Assembly: GCA_964632945.1 (NCBI GenBank) | Contig: CAZWCX010000014.1 | Coordinates: 1 to 64,000 of the forward strand | Direction: 5' to 3' | Source: CAZWCX01 sp964632945 | Lineage (GTDB): Bacteria > Planctomycetota > MHYJ01 > WSZJ01 > CAZWCX01 | DNA: 64,000 nucleotides | Shown: piece by piece, positions 46,225 through 53,567 of the stretch | How the letters are laid out: every line of letters begins with the position of its first letter | Position numbering within the stretch: the stretch's first letter is position 1 | Notes under the pieces: generated by a model | The model's input: the letters and a program-made list of their open reading frames with translations, nothing else | Database searches by the model: none | Told to the model about the DNA's origin: nothing | Made by a program: the position numbers and the translations under genes

Positions 46225-47190
46225 ATGAAGTATCGCCGTGTCGGACGCACCGGCCTGAAGGTCAGCGCGGTTTCTCTCGGCGGCTGGCTGACCTTCGGCA
46301 ACAGCGTCGATGTCGCGGGCACCCGCGAGGTCGTGGCGCAGGCGTTCGACCTCGGGATCAACAGCTTCGACACGGCCGACGTTTACGCGCAAGGGGCCGG
46401 GGAGGCTGCCCTCGCCGATGCATTGGCGGGGAGGCCACGCAAGGACTACGTCCTGGCCACGAAGGTCTTCTGGCCCACCGGACCCGGTCCGAACGACAAG
46501 GGTCTTTCGCGCAAACACATTCTGGAGTCCATCCACGCGTCTCTCCGGCGTTTGAAGACGGACTACGTCGATCTCTACTACTGCCATCGCTGGGACCCGG
46601 AGACCCCGGTGGACGAGGTCGCCTATTGCATGGAGAGCCTTGTCCAGAAGGGGAAAGCGCTCTATTGGGGCGTCAGTTGTTGGACTGCGGAGCAAATCCA
46701 GTCGGTGCAGTCCGTCAACGGTTTGCGCCATCGCCCGGTGGTGGACCAACCGCCGTACAATCTGCTCGATCGCAGGATCGAGGACAACGTCCTGCACATG
46801 TGCAAGCAGCACGAGATGGGGCTGATCACCTTCAGCGCCCTGGCGGAGGGGGTGCTCACGGCAAAGTACCTCGACGGCGTGCCGGCCGATTCGCGCGCCT
46901 CGGATCCACGTTCCAATCGGTTCATCACGCGCTACCTGGCCGAACCGCTGCGCCCGATCGTGAAGGGATTGGCGGATCTGGCGGCGAAGGCCGGGATGCC
47001 TCCGGCCGAGCTGGCGGTGGCCTGGTGCCTGCGCCGGCCGGAGGTTTCGAGCGTGATCGTGGGGGCCTCGCGACCGGCTCAGCTCGAGATGACCGCCCGC
47101 GCGGCCGAGCGGGAACTGGACGCGGACCTGTTGGCGGCGCTCGATCGCCTGGTCGAAGGGGCGCCGAACGCGGAGCCCCCGATCACGTAG
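46225..47190 (+). CDS. Aldo/keto reductase
   Basis: A 321-residue NADPH-dependent reductase of the AKR superfamily, closest in style to the Kv-beta/YghZ-like group (MKYRRVGRTGLKVSAVSLGGWLTFG). The tetrad is Asp49, Tyr54, Lys80 and His121 (FDTADVY, ATKVF, YYCHRWD). The C-terminal cofactor region reads SVIVGASRPAQLEM. GGAGGAGAGG precedes the ATG. A 6-bp hairpin GGCAGC/GCTGCC follows the stop at 47193-47211. The substrate is unknown. Confidence 0.9.
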   Translation: MKYRRVGRTGLKVSAVSLGGWLTFGNSVDVAGTREVVAQAFDLGINSFDTADVYAQGAGEAALADALAGRPRKDYVLATKVFWPTGPGPNDKGLSRKHILESIHASLRRLKTDYVDLYYCHRWDPETPVDEVAYCMESLVQKGKALYWGVSCWTAEQIQSVQSVNGLRHRPVVDQPPYNLLDRRIEDNVLHMCKQHEMGLITFSALAEGVLTAKYLDGVPADSRASDPRSNRFITRYLAEPLRPIVKGLADLAAKAGMPPAELAVAWCLRRPEVSSVIVGASRPAQLEMTARAAERELDADLLAALDRLVEGAPNAEPPIT

Positions 47191-47268
47191 CCGGCAGCAC
47201 ATTCGGCTGCCGTCGCCGGCCCGGGTCGGCGCGCGAGTCGACGGCGCGTCCCCGGCACGGAGCGACTC

Positions 47269-48099
47269 ATGCCCCGCACTTCTCGCACCCGCCGCGCCGC
47301 CGAGCCTCGGCCGCTCGCGGGCGTTCGCGCGGTGGTCACCCGCGCCGCGGGCCAGGCGGGCGAGTTGCGGAACGCACTGGAGGCCCTCGGCGCGACGACC
47401 GTCGCCTTTCCGACCCTCGTGCTCCGCGCGCCGGCCGATTCCCGACCCCTCGACCGCGCCATCGACCGCCTCGCCCTCTACGATTGGCTGCTGTTCACCA
47501 GCGCCAACGGCGTGCGCCGCTTCTTCGAGCGCCTCGAGCGCCGCGGTTGCGACCTGCGCGCCGTCGGCCACCTGCGGCTGGCGGCGATCGGGCCGGGAAC
47601 GGCGGAAACCCTGGCCGAATACCGGCTTCGCGCCGACGTGGTCCCGCCGCGCTACGTCGCCGAGTCGCTCGCGGCCGCCCTCGCCAAAGTCGGCGTGCGC
47701 GGGGCGCGAATCCTCCTTCCCCGCGCCCGCGAGGCGCGCGAGGCGCTGCCGGTTCTTCTCGCCCGGCACGGGGCGGCGGTCGACGTGGTCGAAGCGTATC
47801 GAATGGAACCGGTCCGGTATCCCGCCGCGCGCGTGCGTCGCCTGCTGCTCGACCGCCCCTGCGACCTCCTGACCTTCCTGAGCGCACAAACGGCGAAGTT
47901 CTTCGCCGCCGCGGTGGGCGTGAGGGTGCTGCGCACCCTGCGGGGAACGGCGGCGGTCGCCAGCATCGGTCCGATCACCACACGCGCGCTCCGCGAGATC
48001 GGTCTTCCCCCGCACGCCCAGGCCCGCCCCTACGACCTCGATGGCCTCGTCGCCGCCGCGGTGCGCGCGGTGCGCGTGGGCCGCAGGAGGCGCCGGTGA
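47269..48099 (+). CDS. hemD: Uroporphyrinogen-III synthase
   Basis: A 276-residue HemD-family protein, which closes and inverts ring D of hydroxymethylbilane to give uroporphyrinogen III in haem synthesis. Characteristic sequence: VVTRAAGQAGELRNALEALGA, WLLFTSANGVRRFFERL, LAAIGPGTAETL, then ILLPRAREAREALP, DLLTFLSAQTAKFF and VASIGPITTRALREIG. HemD is weakly conserved, but the S-A-N-G-V and I-G-x-x-T-A pattern is clear. The stop overlaps the start of the next gene. No other haem gene is adjacent. The need for haem fits the NrfHA cytochromes. Confidence 0.87.
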   Translation: MPRTSRTRRAAEPRPLAGVRAVVTRAAGQAGELRNALEALGATTVAFPTLVLRAPADSRPLDRAIDRLALYDWLLFTSANGVRRFFERLERRGCDLRAVGHLRLAAIGPGTAETLAEYRLRADVVPPRYVAESLAAALAKVGVRGARILLPRAREAREALPVLLARHGAAVDVVEAYRMEPVRYPAARVRRLLLDRPCDLLTFLSAQTAKFFAAAVGVRVLRTLRGTAAVASIGPITTRALREIGLPPHAQARPYDLDGLVAAAVRAVRVGRRRRR

Positions 48100-48830
48100 T
48101 CGGCGAAGTCCGCACCGTCGTCCACGGTCAGGAACGAGTCGACGTGCGCGTGCTGCGCACGCCCCGCAAGAAAACGGTCGCCCTCCACGTCTCCCCCGAC
48201 CTCGAAGTCGTCCTGCGCGTCCCCCAGCGCCTGTCCGGCGGCCGGGTGGAGGAGATCCTGCGCCTGCGCGCCGACTGGATCGTGCGCCAGGTGAAGCGAT
48301 TCCGCGCCCTGTCCCCGCCGCTCCGGCGCGAATTCGTCTCCGGGGAGTCGATCCCGTTCCTGGGGGAGGATCTCACCCTCGAGGTCGTCGCTCGCCCGGG
48401 GGCCGTCCCGGACGCATTCCGGTTCGACGTGCGCCTGTGGGTCACCGTCGACGCGGCCCGCTCGGGGGCGTCCCGGCGCGAGGCCGTGCGCTCGGCCCTG
48501 GTCGCCTTCTTCCGCGCCGAGGCGGCCGCGCGCCTCCCCGGACGCGTCGCCCACTATGCGGAGCGGCTCGGCGTGGCGGTTCCAGCCGTTTTCATCCGCG
48601 ACCAGAAACGGCGCTGGGGATCCTGTCACCCCCGCGGCTGCGTCTACCTCAACTGGCGGCTCGTGCTGATGCCGCCGGACCTGCTCGACTACGTCGTCGC
48701 GCACGAGGTCTGCCACCTCCGGCGGGCCGACCATGGGCCGCGGTTCTGGGCCCTGGTCGGTTCCCTCGTGCCGGACGTGAAGGAGAGGCGCGCGCGTCTG
48801 CGGCGGGACGGGGAGCGATACTCGCTGTAG
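48096..48830 (+). CDS. YgjP-like (DUF45) metallopeptidase
   Basis: A 244-residue protein of the YgjP/DUF45 family of zinc metallopeptidase-like proteins. The zinc motif is VVAHEVCHL, with HGPRFWALV supplying the third ligand downstream. The stretch DQKRRWGSCHPRGCVYLNWRLVLMPPDL is the family signature. It starts with GTG, overlapping the hemD stop by four bases, with AGGAGG upstream. It ends 9 bases before the convergent LRR gene. The cellular substrate is unknown. Confidence 0.88.
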   Translation: MIGEVRTVVHGQERVDVRVLRTPRKKTVALHVSPDLEVVLRVPQRLSGGRVEEILRLRADWIVRQVKRFRALSPPLRREFVSGESIPFLGEDLTLEVVARPGAVPDAFRFDVRLWVTVDAARSGASRREAVRSALVAFFRAEAAARLPGRVAHYAERLGVAVPAVFIRDQKRRWGSCHPRGCVYLNWRLVLMPPDLLDYVVAHEVCHLRRADHGPRFWALVGSLVPDVKERRARLRRDGERYSL

Positions 48831-48839
48831 GACGGGGCG

Positions 48840-50849
48840 CTACTTCCGGCGCAGTTGGGTGAGATCCCCTTCGACCGCGGCCCGCTCGGGATGGTCGGGG
48901 GCGAGTTCGAGGAACCGCTTCAGGTCGCGCGCCGCCTCCTCGTTGCGGCCGAGCGCCATCAGCGACCGACCCCGCCCCCGGTACGGTTCCACCGCGTCGG
49001 GGTCCAGCGCGAGCGCGCGTTCATAATCGGCCAGGGCTCCCGCGGCGTCCCGCTTCCGCAGCCGGGCCTCGCCGCGGTTGGTGTGCGCGATCGCATTGTC
49101 CGGCGCGATCGCCAGCGCGCGATCGCAGTCGCGCAGCGCGGCGTCGACCTCCGCCATGTCCAGCCGGGCGGCGGCGCGGTTGACGAACAGCATCGGCGCC
49201 ACGCTCATCCAGACCTTGGGCGGTCCCTTGCCCGCGCACAGCAGGGCCAGGGCCCGGCTATAGTCACCGGCCGCCCCGCGCGGGTCGCCGCTGTCGAAGC
49301 GGAGATCCCCGCGGGCCGTCCAGACCTCGCCCGCCTCCGGATCGCGCTCGAGCGCGGCGCTCAGATCCGCGATCGCCCCGATCCGGTTCCCCAGGCGCGC
49401 CCGCGCCGATCCGCGCGCCTGGTACGCGGACGCATCGTCGGACAGGTCGACCGCGCGCGTGAATGCCTCCTCCATGCCCGCGGTGTCCCCGAGTTCCGCG
49501 CACACGGTCCCCAGTTCGGTCCACGCCTCCACGCTCTCGGGATCCTCGGTCACCGAACGTCGCAGCAGCGTGCGCGCGTCGTCGTGCTCGCCGCGTTCCC
49601 GCAACCCCTCCGCCTCGCTCAGGGCGTGCGCAATCTCCGCGGGTACGCCACGCTCCTCCGCGATCACCCGGATCCCCGGGCGCGCCCCGCGCAGCGCATG
49701 CACCCCGAGCGCCGTCACCCAGCACCCGGTCACGTCCACCCGGCTCAGGCGCGGCAGCTCCGTCAGGTGCACCAGGGTTGCGTCGGTCACGCCCCCCTTC
49801 TCCGGCAGGGTCCCCCGGCAGTGCGCAAGGCCGAGGTCCACCAGCCCTTCGAGCCGGGAGATCTCCCGCAATCCCGCATCGGCGACCAGACGTCCCGCGG
49901 TGAGTTCGAGGGTCGCCAGCCGGCGCAGGCCGGAGAGGGCGACCAGCCCGTCCCCGCGCACGCCGCAGCGCGACAGCCGCAGGGCCCGCAACTCCGTCAG
50001 CCCCGCCAGCCCCGCGAGCCCCTCGTCCAGCACGGCGGTGTCGCACAGGTCGAGGTCCAGCAGCGAGACGATGCGACCCACGGCGGTCAGCCCCTCGTCC
50101 CCGACTTCGCACTCGCGCAGGTCGAGCCGCTCCAGGCGGGGCAGCGCGGCCAGCCACTTCATTCCATCGTCGGTCACCGCGGTCGCCGTCAGATCCAGAG
50201 CCTGCAGCCCGGTGAGCCGGCCCACCGGCTCCAGTCCGGCGTCGGTGACCTGCGAATGGGCGAGGTCGAGACCCTCCAGTCGCTCCAGGCTTGCGATCGC
50301 GCGCACCGTTTCGTCGGCCTTGCGATAGCCGCGCCAGCCGAGGCGGCGCAAGGCGGGCCAGCCGTTCATCGCCGCCACCCCCGCGGCCGTCACCTGGCGG
50401 GCTTCCGACAGCCGCAGCGTCTCGAGCGCCGGCAAGGCGCCGAGTCGGCTCAGGCCTGCGTCGGTGATGCCGCGCGCCTTGCCGAGATCCAGTCGACGCA
50501 GCCCGGTCATGCGCGCGATCGACTCGAGTCCCGCATCGGTCAGCGCCGCCGCGTCTTCCACCACCAGCGTGCGGAGTTCCATCCCCGTCAGGCGCGACAG
50601 CCACCCGTCGTCCACCGATTCGAGGCGCAATCCGGACGCGCCGGCGGCGCGCAGGTCTTCGATCAATCGGGGCGTGTCGGCCTCTTCGATGTGGGGAAGA
50701 ACGCGCAGGTCCACCCCCCACGGGCGGTCCTCCGGGACCGGGATCCCCCCGCCGTCGTGGCTGGGCGTGCGGCCGATCCGCTCGAGGACCTCGCGCCCCT
50801 GGACGAGCGCCCAGAGTTCGAGGGAACGGCCGGATTCGAAGCGGGTCAT
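48840..50849 (-). CDS. Leucine-rich-repeat and TPR protein
   Basis: A 669-residue cytoplasmic protein with no signal peptide. Residues about 70-420 contain some 13 LRR units of the cysteine-containing/RNH type (LTGLQALDLTATAVTDDGMKWL pattern). Residues about 430-660 hold at least five TPRs (YQARGSARARLGNRIGAIADLSAALERDP and similar). The first 25 residues (SGRSLELWALVQGREVLERIG) resemble a short helical docking segment. A consensus promoter ends six bases before the ATG, so the mRNA is probably leaderless. A protein-interaction scaffold is the likely role; the partner is unknown. Confidence 0.82.
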   Translation of the reverse strand: MTRFESGRSLELWALVQGREVLERIGRTPSHDGGGIPVPEDRPWGVDLRVLPHIEEADTPRLIEDLRAAGASGLRLESVDDGWLSRLTGMELRTLVVEDAAALTDAGLESIARMTGLRRLDLGKARGITDAGLSRLGALPALETLRLSEARQVTAAGVAAMNGWPALRRLGWRGYRKADETVRAIASLERLEGLDLAHSQVTDAGLEPVGRLTGLQALDLTATAVTDDGMKWLAALPRLERLDLRECEVGDEGLTAVGRIVSLLDLDLCDTAVLDEGLAGLAGLTELRALRLSRCGVRGDGLVALSGLRRLATLELTAGRLVADAGLREISRLEGLVDLGLAHCRGTLPEKGGVTDATLVHLTELPRLSRVDVTGCWVTALGVHALRGARPGIRVIAEERGVPAEIAHALSEAEGLRERGEHDDARTLLRRSVTEDPESVEAWTELGTVCAELGDTAGMEEAFTRAVDLSDDASAYQARGSARARLGNRIGAIADLSAALERDPEAGEVWTARGDLRFDSGDPRGAAGDYSRALALLCAGKGPPKVWMSVAPMLFVNRAAARLDMAEVDAALRDCDRALAIAPDNAIAHTNRGEARLRKRDAAGALADYERALALDPDAVEPYRGRGRSLMALGRNEEAARDLKRFLELAPDHPERAAVEGDLTQLRRK

Positions 50850-50855
50850 GGGGTC

Positions 50856-50884
50856 AGGCTATTCCGTGCGGACCCGAGTGTCAA
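50856..50884 (-). promoter_or_regulatory. Promoter giving a leaderless mRNA for the LRR/TPR gene
   Basis: On the minus strand TTGACA (50884-50879) and TAGCCT (50861-50856) are exactly 17 bases apart. Only six bases (GACCCC) separate the -10 from the ATG at 50849, so transcription should begin at or next to the start codon. No ribosome site can fit. Confidence 0.6.
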
Positions 50885-51001
50885 GGAGGCTCCGCATCCT
50901 CCGGGGAGTCCCGGCGGATTCCCTGTCGCTTCGCCGTCGCAACGGATAGGATGCCGGAGCGCGCTTCCAGTTTTCGGTCCGGCCCGACGGAAGGGACTTC
51001 C

Positions 51002-52714
51002 ATGGCCCGCATGATCCCGGCACGGCCGCGCGAGGGGGCTTCCGACGCGGAACAGACGGTGTTTCGCGCCCTGGAGGCGGCGCTCGACGACTCCTTCACC
51101 ATCCTGCATCAAGTCCGCTGGTACGAACCCGGCGACGACCGCCGCCGCACGGAAGCGTTCGAGGCGGACTATCTGGTCCTTCACCCGACGCTGGGCATCG
51201 TCGACCTGGAAGTGAAGGGCGGGGGAGTCCGGTACGACCCGCGGGCGGATTGCTGGCGGACGGTGGATCGCGAGGGACGGACGCACGATCTCGGGAGATC
51301 GCCGCTCGACCAGGCGATGCGGAACGCCCACTCGCTCTGCCGGGTCGTGAAGCGCGACCCCCGATGGAGCGGTGGGTTCCTGACCGCGGGATATGCCGCC
51401 GTGCTGCCGGATTGCCGGCTGGACGACCAGCCGTTGCCGGCCGGCCTCCCCCGCGAACTCCTCCTCGACAAGGGGCAGATCGCCGACCTGCGCCCGCCGA
51501 TCCTGGCCCTGTTTCGCCGCCACGCCGAGACTCAGGCGGCGCCCCTGGGCGAGACGGGCGTGGAAGCGGTCGTCGAGGCCGTCGCGCCCAAGGCGATCCG
51601 CATCGATCGCAGCGACACGGAGGTCCGCATCCGCGTGCCCTTGGCGCTGGAGTTTCGCGAGGAAGCCGCGGCGATCGACGACGTGACGGCGCGCGTGTGC
51701 GCCGTTCACGAGGGCCTGCGCGCGACCCGCCGCGCCGTTCTGTCCGGCTGCGCCGGATCCGGCAAGACGTTTCTTGCCGTGGAGCACGCGCGGTGGCTCG
51801 CCGCCCAGGGTTGCGATGTCCTGTTCCTCTGCTTCAACCGGCTGCTCGCCGCCGACCTCCGCCGGCGGTTCTCGGACCGTCCGCGCGTGGAAGCCACCCA
51901 CTTCCACGACCTCTGCTGGCGATGGGCGGAAGCGGCCGGAATGAAGGTCGTCGGGCCGGAGCAGGATCCCGCCATCGATCCCGCGACGTTCTACAACGAG
52001 ACCTTGCCGCAACAACTGCTCGAGGCGATTCCGCGCACGCCGCGGCGGTTCCACGCGCTCTTCGTCGACGAGGCGCAGGACTTTCAAACCGAATGGTGGA
52101 TCCCCCTGCTGGGCGTGCTCGAGGGGGAGGCGGAGGGGATGCTCTACGTTTGCCTCGACGACGCGCAGGCGATCGATCGGTCCCTGCAGGACCTGCCGGC
52201 GACCGATCGCACCTTCGTGCTGGAGTACAACCTGCGCAACACGCAGCGCATTCACGAGTGCGTGCGCCGTTTCTGCCGGCGGGCGCGGATGACGCCGGCC
52301 TTCGGCCCGCCCGGCCGGGACGTAGAGGTGGCGACCTACTCCGCGGACCGCGAGCTCGCGCCCCTGCTTTCCCGGACGCTTCACCGCCTCCAGGTCGACG
52401 GGCGCGTTCCGGCGCAGGACATTGCGGTTCTCACCTACCGTCGGTTGGCCAATACGCCCCTGCACGAAGGCCGGGCGGGGGCCTCTCGGCTGACCCCGTC
52501 GCCCGATCCGGCCCCGGGGGAAGTCTTCGCCACCACCATTCACGCCTTCAAGGGCCTCGAGCGGCCGGTGGTGATCCTGGCCGGGCTCGAGGACTCGGCC
52601 CGCCTCACCGATGATCTGCTCTACGTCGGCTGCTCCCGTGCCCGGAATCACCTGATCGTGCTGTGCCGAGACGAGGTGCGGGCCCGGTTCACCGACTCGC
52701 CCGACCCCGGATAG
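51002..52714 (+). CDS. NERD-domain UvrD/Rep-like helicase
   Basis: A 570-residue protein. Residues 20-130 are a NERD (nuclease-related) domain: EAFEADYLVLHPTLGIVDLEVKGG holds the D and E-x-K of the nuclease core. Residues about 240-565 are an SF1 helicase. Walker A is CAGSGKT, motif II LFVDEAQDFQ, motif IV region VLEYNLRNTQRI, motif V TIHAFKGLE and motif VI LLYVGCSRARNHLIVL. AAGGGA lies before the ATG at 51002. The combination occurs in DNA repair and in some defence-related genes; here no partner genes are adjacent. A nuclease-helicase acting on damaged or foreign DNA is inferred. Confidence 0.87.
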   Translation: MARMIPARPREGASDAEQTVFRALEAALDDSFTILHQVRWYEPGDDRRRTEAFEADYLVLHPTLGIVDLEVKGGGVRYDPRADCWRTVDREGRTHDLGRSPLDQAMRNAHSLCRVVKRDPRWSGGFLTAGYAAVLPDCRLDDQPLPAGLPRELLLDKGQIADLRPPILALFRRHAETQAAPLGETGVEAVVEAVAPKAIRIDRSDTEVRIRVPLALEFREEAAAIDDVTARVCAVHEGLRATRRAVLSGCAGSGKTFLAVEHARWLAAQGCDVLFLCFNRLLAADLRRRFSDRPRVEATHFHDLCWRWAEAAGMKVVGPEQDPAIDPATFYNETLPQQLLEAIPRTPRRFHALFVDEAQDFQTEWWIPLLGVLEGEAEGMLYVCLDDAQAIDRSLQDLPATDRTFVLEYNLRNTQRIHECVRRFCRRARMTPAFGPPGRDVEVATYSADRELAPLLSRTLHRLQVDGRVPAQDIAVLTYRRLANTPLHEGRAGASRLTPSPDPAPGEVFATTIHAFKGLERPVVILAGLEDSARLTDDLLYVGCSRARNHLIVLCRDEVRARFTDSPDPG

Positions 52715-52723
52715 GCCCGCGCA

Positions 52724-53371
52724 CTACTTCCCGGGCGCCGCCGCGGTCGCGCGCACCTTCACGTCGTCGAACCGCGTTCGCGCGTCGGCCTTCGTCCACA
52801 ACCCGATCCGTCCGGGCTCCGCGAGCGAGGCGTCCTCCGCGGTCAGCGTGGTCTTGCCGTTGAGCACGCACGAAATGGTGGCGCCCGTCATGGTCACCTC
52901 CAGGGTGTGCCAGCCTTCCCCCTCGTCCACGTCGGCGGATCCCAGCTGGGTGCGCTTTCCATCCACGACCTTGTAGAGCCGGAAGTTCGCCTCGAGCGGA
53001 TTGTACCGGGCGATGTAGTAATTGCGGGCGTCGCGGGCCCGCCAGACCAGGCCCCCGCCCTGATCGACCTCGCCGGAGACGGACTTGAATCTCACGGAGA
53101 GCGTCAGGTCGGCCAGGACCGGTTCGCCGGCGAGCGCGACGTTGTACGTGGCATTGGAACTCTTTGCCCGCTGCTCCAGCGCGTGGCCGGGGCTCGGGGC
53201 GGTCTCGTCCGCGGTGACCGCCCACTCGCCGATCTCGGTGGTCCAGCCCGCGGCGGGGGCATCGGCGGCATCGCGATCGAACGACCACGAGGTATCCGCG
53301 GCGGGATCGGCGAATACGGCGAGGGAAGCGATCCCGAGCAGAAGGACGGCAACAACCGGGAGGCGGCGCAT
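52724..53371 (-). CDS. Exported LamG/DUF1080-like jelly-roll protein
   Basis: A 215-residue protein with a signal peptide (residues 1-21). The body is a concanavalin-like jelly roll: WSFDRDAADAPAAGW at the start, LTLSVRFKSVSGEVDQGGGLVWRARDARNYYIARYNPLEANFRLYKV in the middle and RIGLWTKADARTRFDDVKV at the end. This is the pattern of the DUF1080/3-keto-disaccharide hydrolase-like family common in planctomycetes. Such domains bind or cleave glycans, but catalytic residues cannot be assigned. It converges with the helicase gene, 9 bases apart. Confidence 0.75.
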   Translation of the reverse strand: MRRLPVVAVLLLGIASLAVFADPAADTSWSFDRDAADAPAAGWTTEIGEWAVTADETAPSPGHALEQRAKSSNATYNVALAGEPVLADLTLSVRFKSVSGEVDQGGGLVWRARDARNYYIARYNPLEANFRLYKVVDGKRTQLGSADVDEGEGWHTLEVTMTGATISCVLNGKTTLTAEDASLAEPGRIGLWTKADARTRFDDVKVRATAAAPGK

Positions 53372-53474
53372 GGGAACTTCTCCGAAGCGGATGAAAGAGG
53401 AGACGCCGCCGGCCGTCCGGGGCGCCGTGGACCCAGTCCGCCCTTCTACCCGGAAGCGGGGGCGGAGTCCCGGA

Positions 53475-53506
53475 AATCCCGACCGGCGCCGGTCGCCGCG
53501 GGGATT
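53475..53506 (-). terminator. Hairpin after the TPR kinase gene
   Basis: AATCCC (53475-53480) pairs with GGGATT (53501-53506) around an inner palindrome GACCGGCGCCGGTC. It lies about 60 bases downstream of the kinase stop at 53568. No T-tract is present. Confidence 0.4.
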
Positions 53507-53567
53507 CGGGGCGGGCTTCGCCGCTTCGGGATGCGACGGGATGCCGGTCGCTTCGCCGTGCGGCCCG

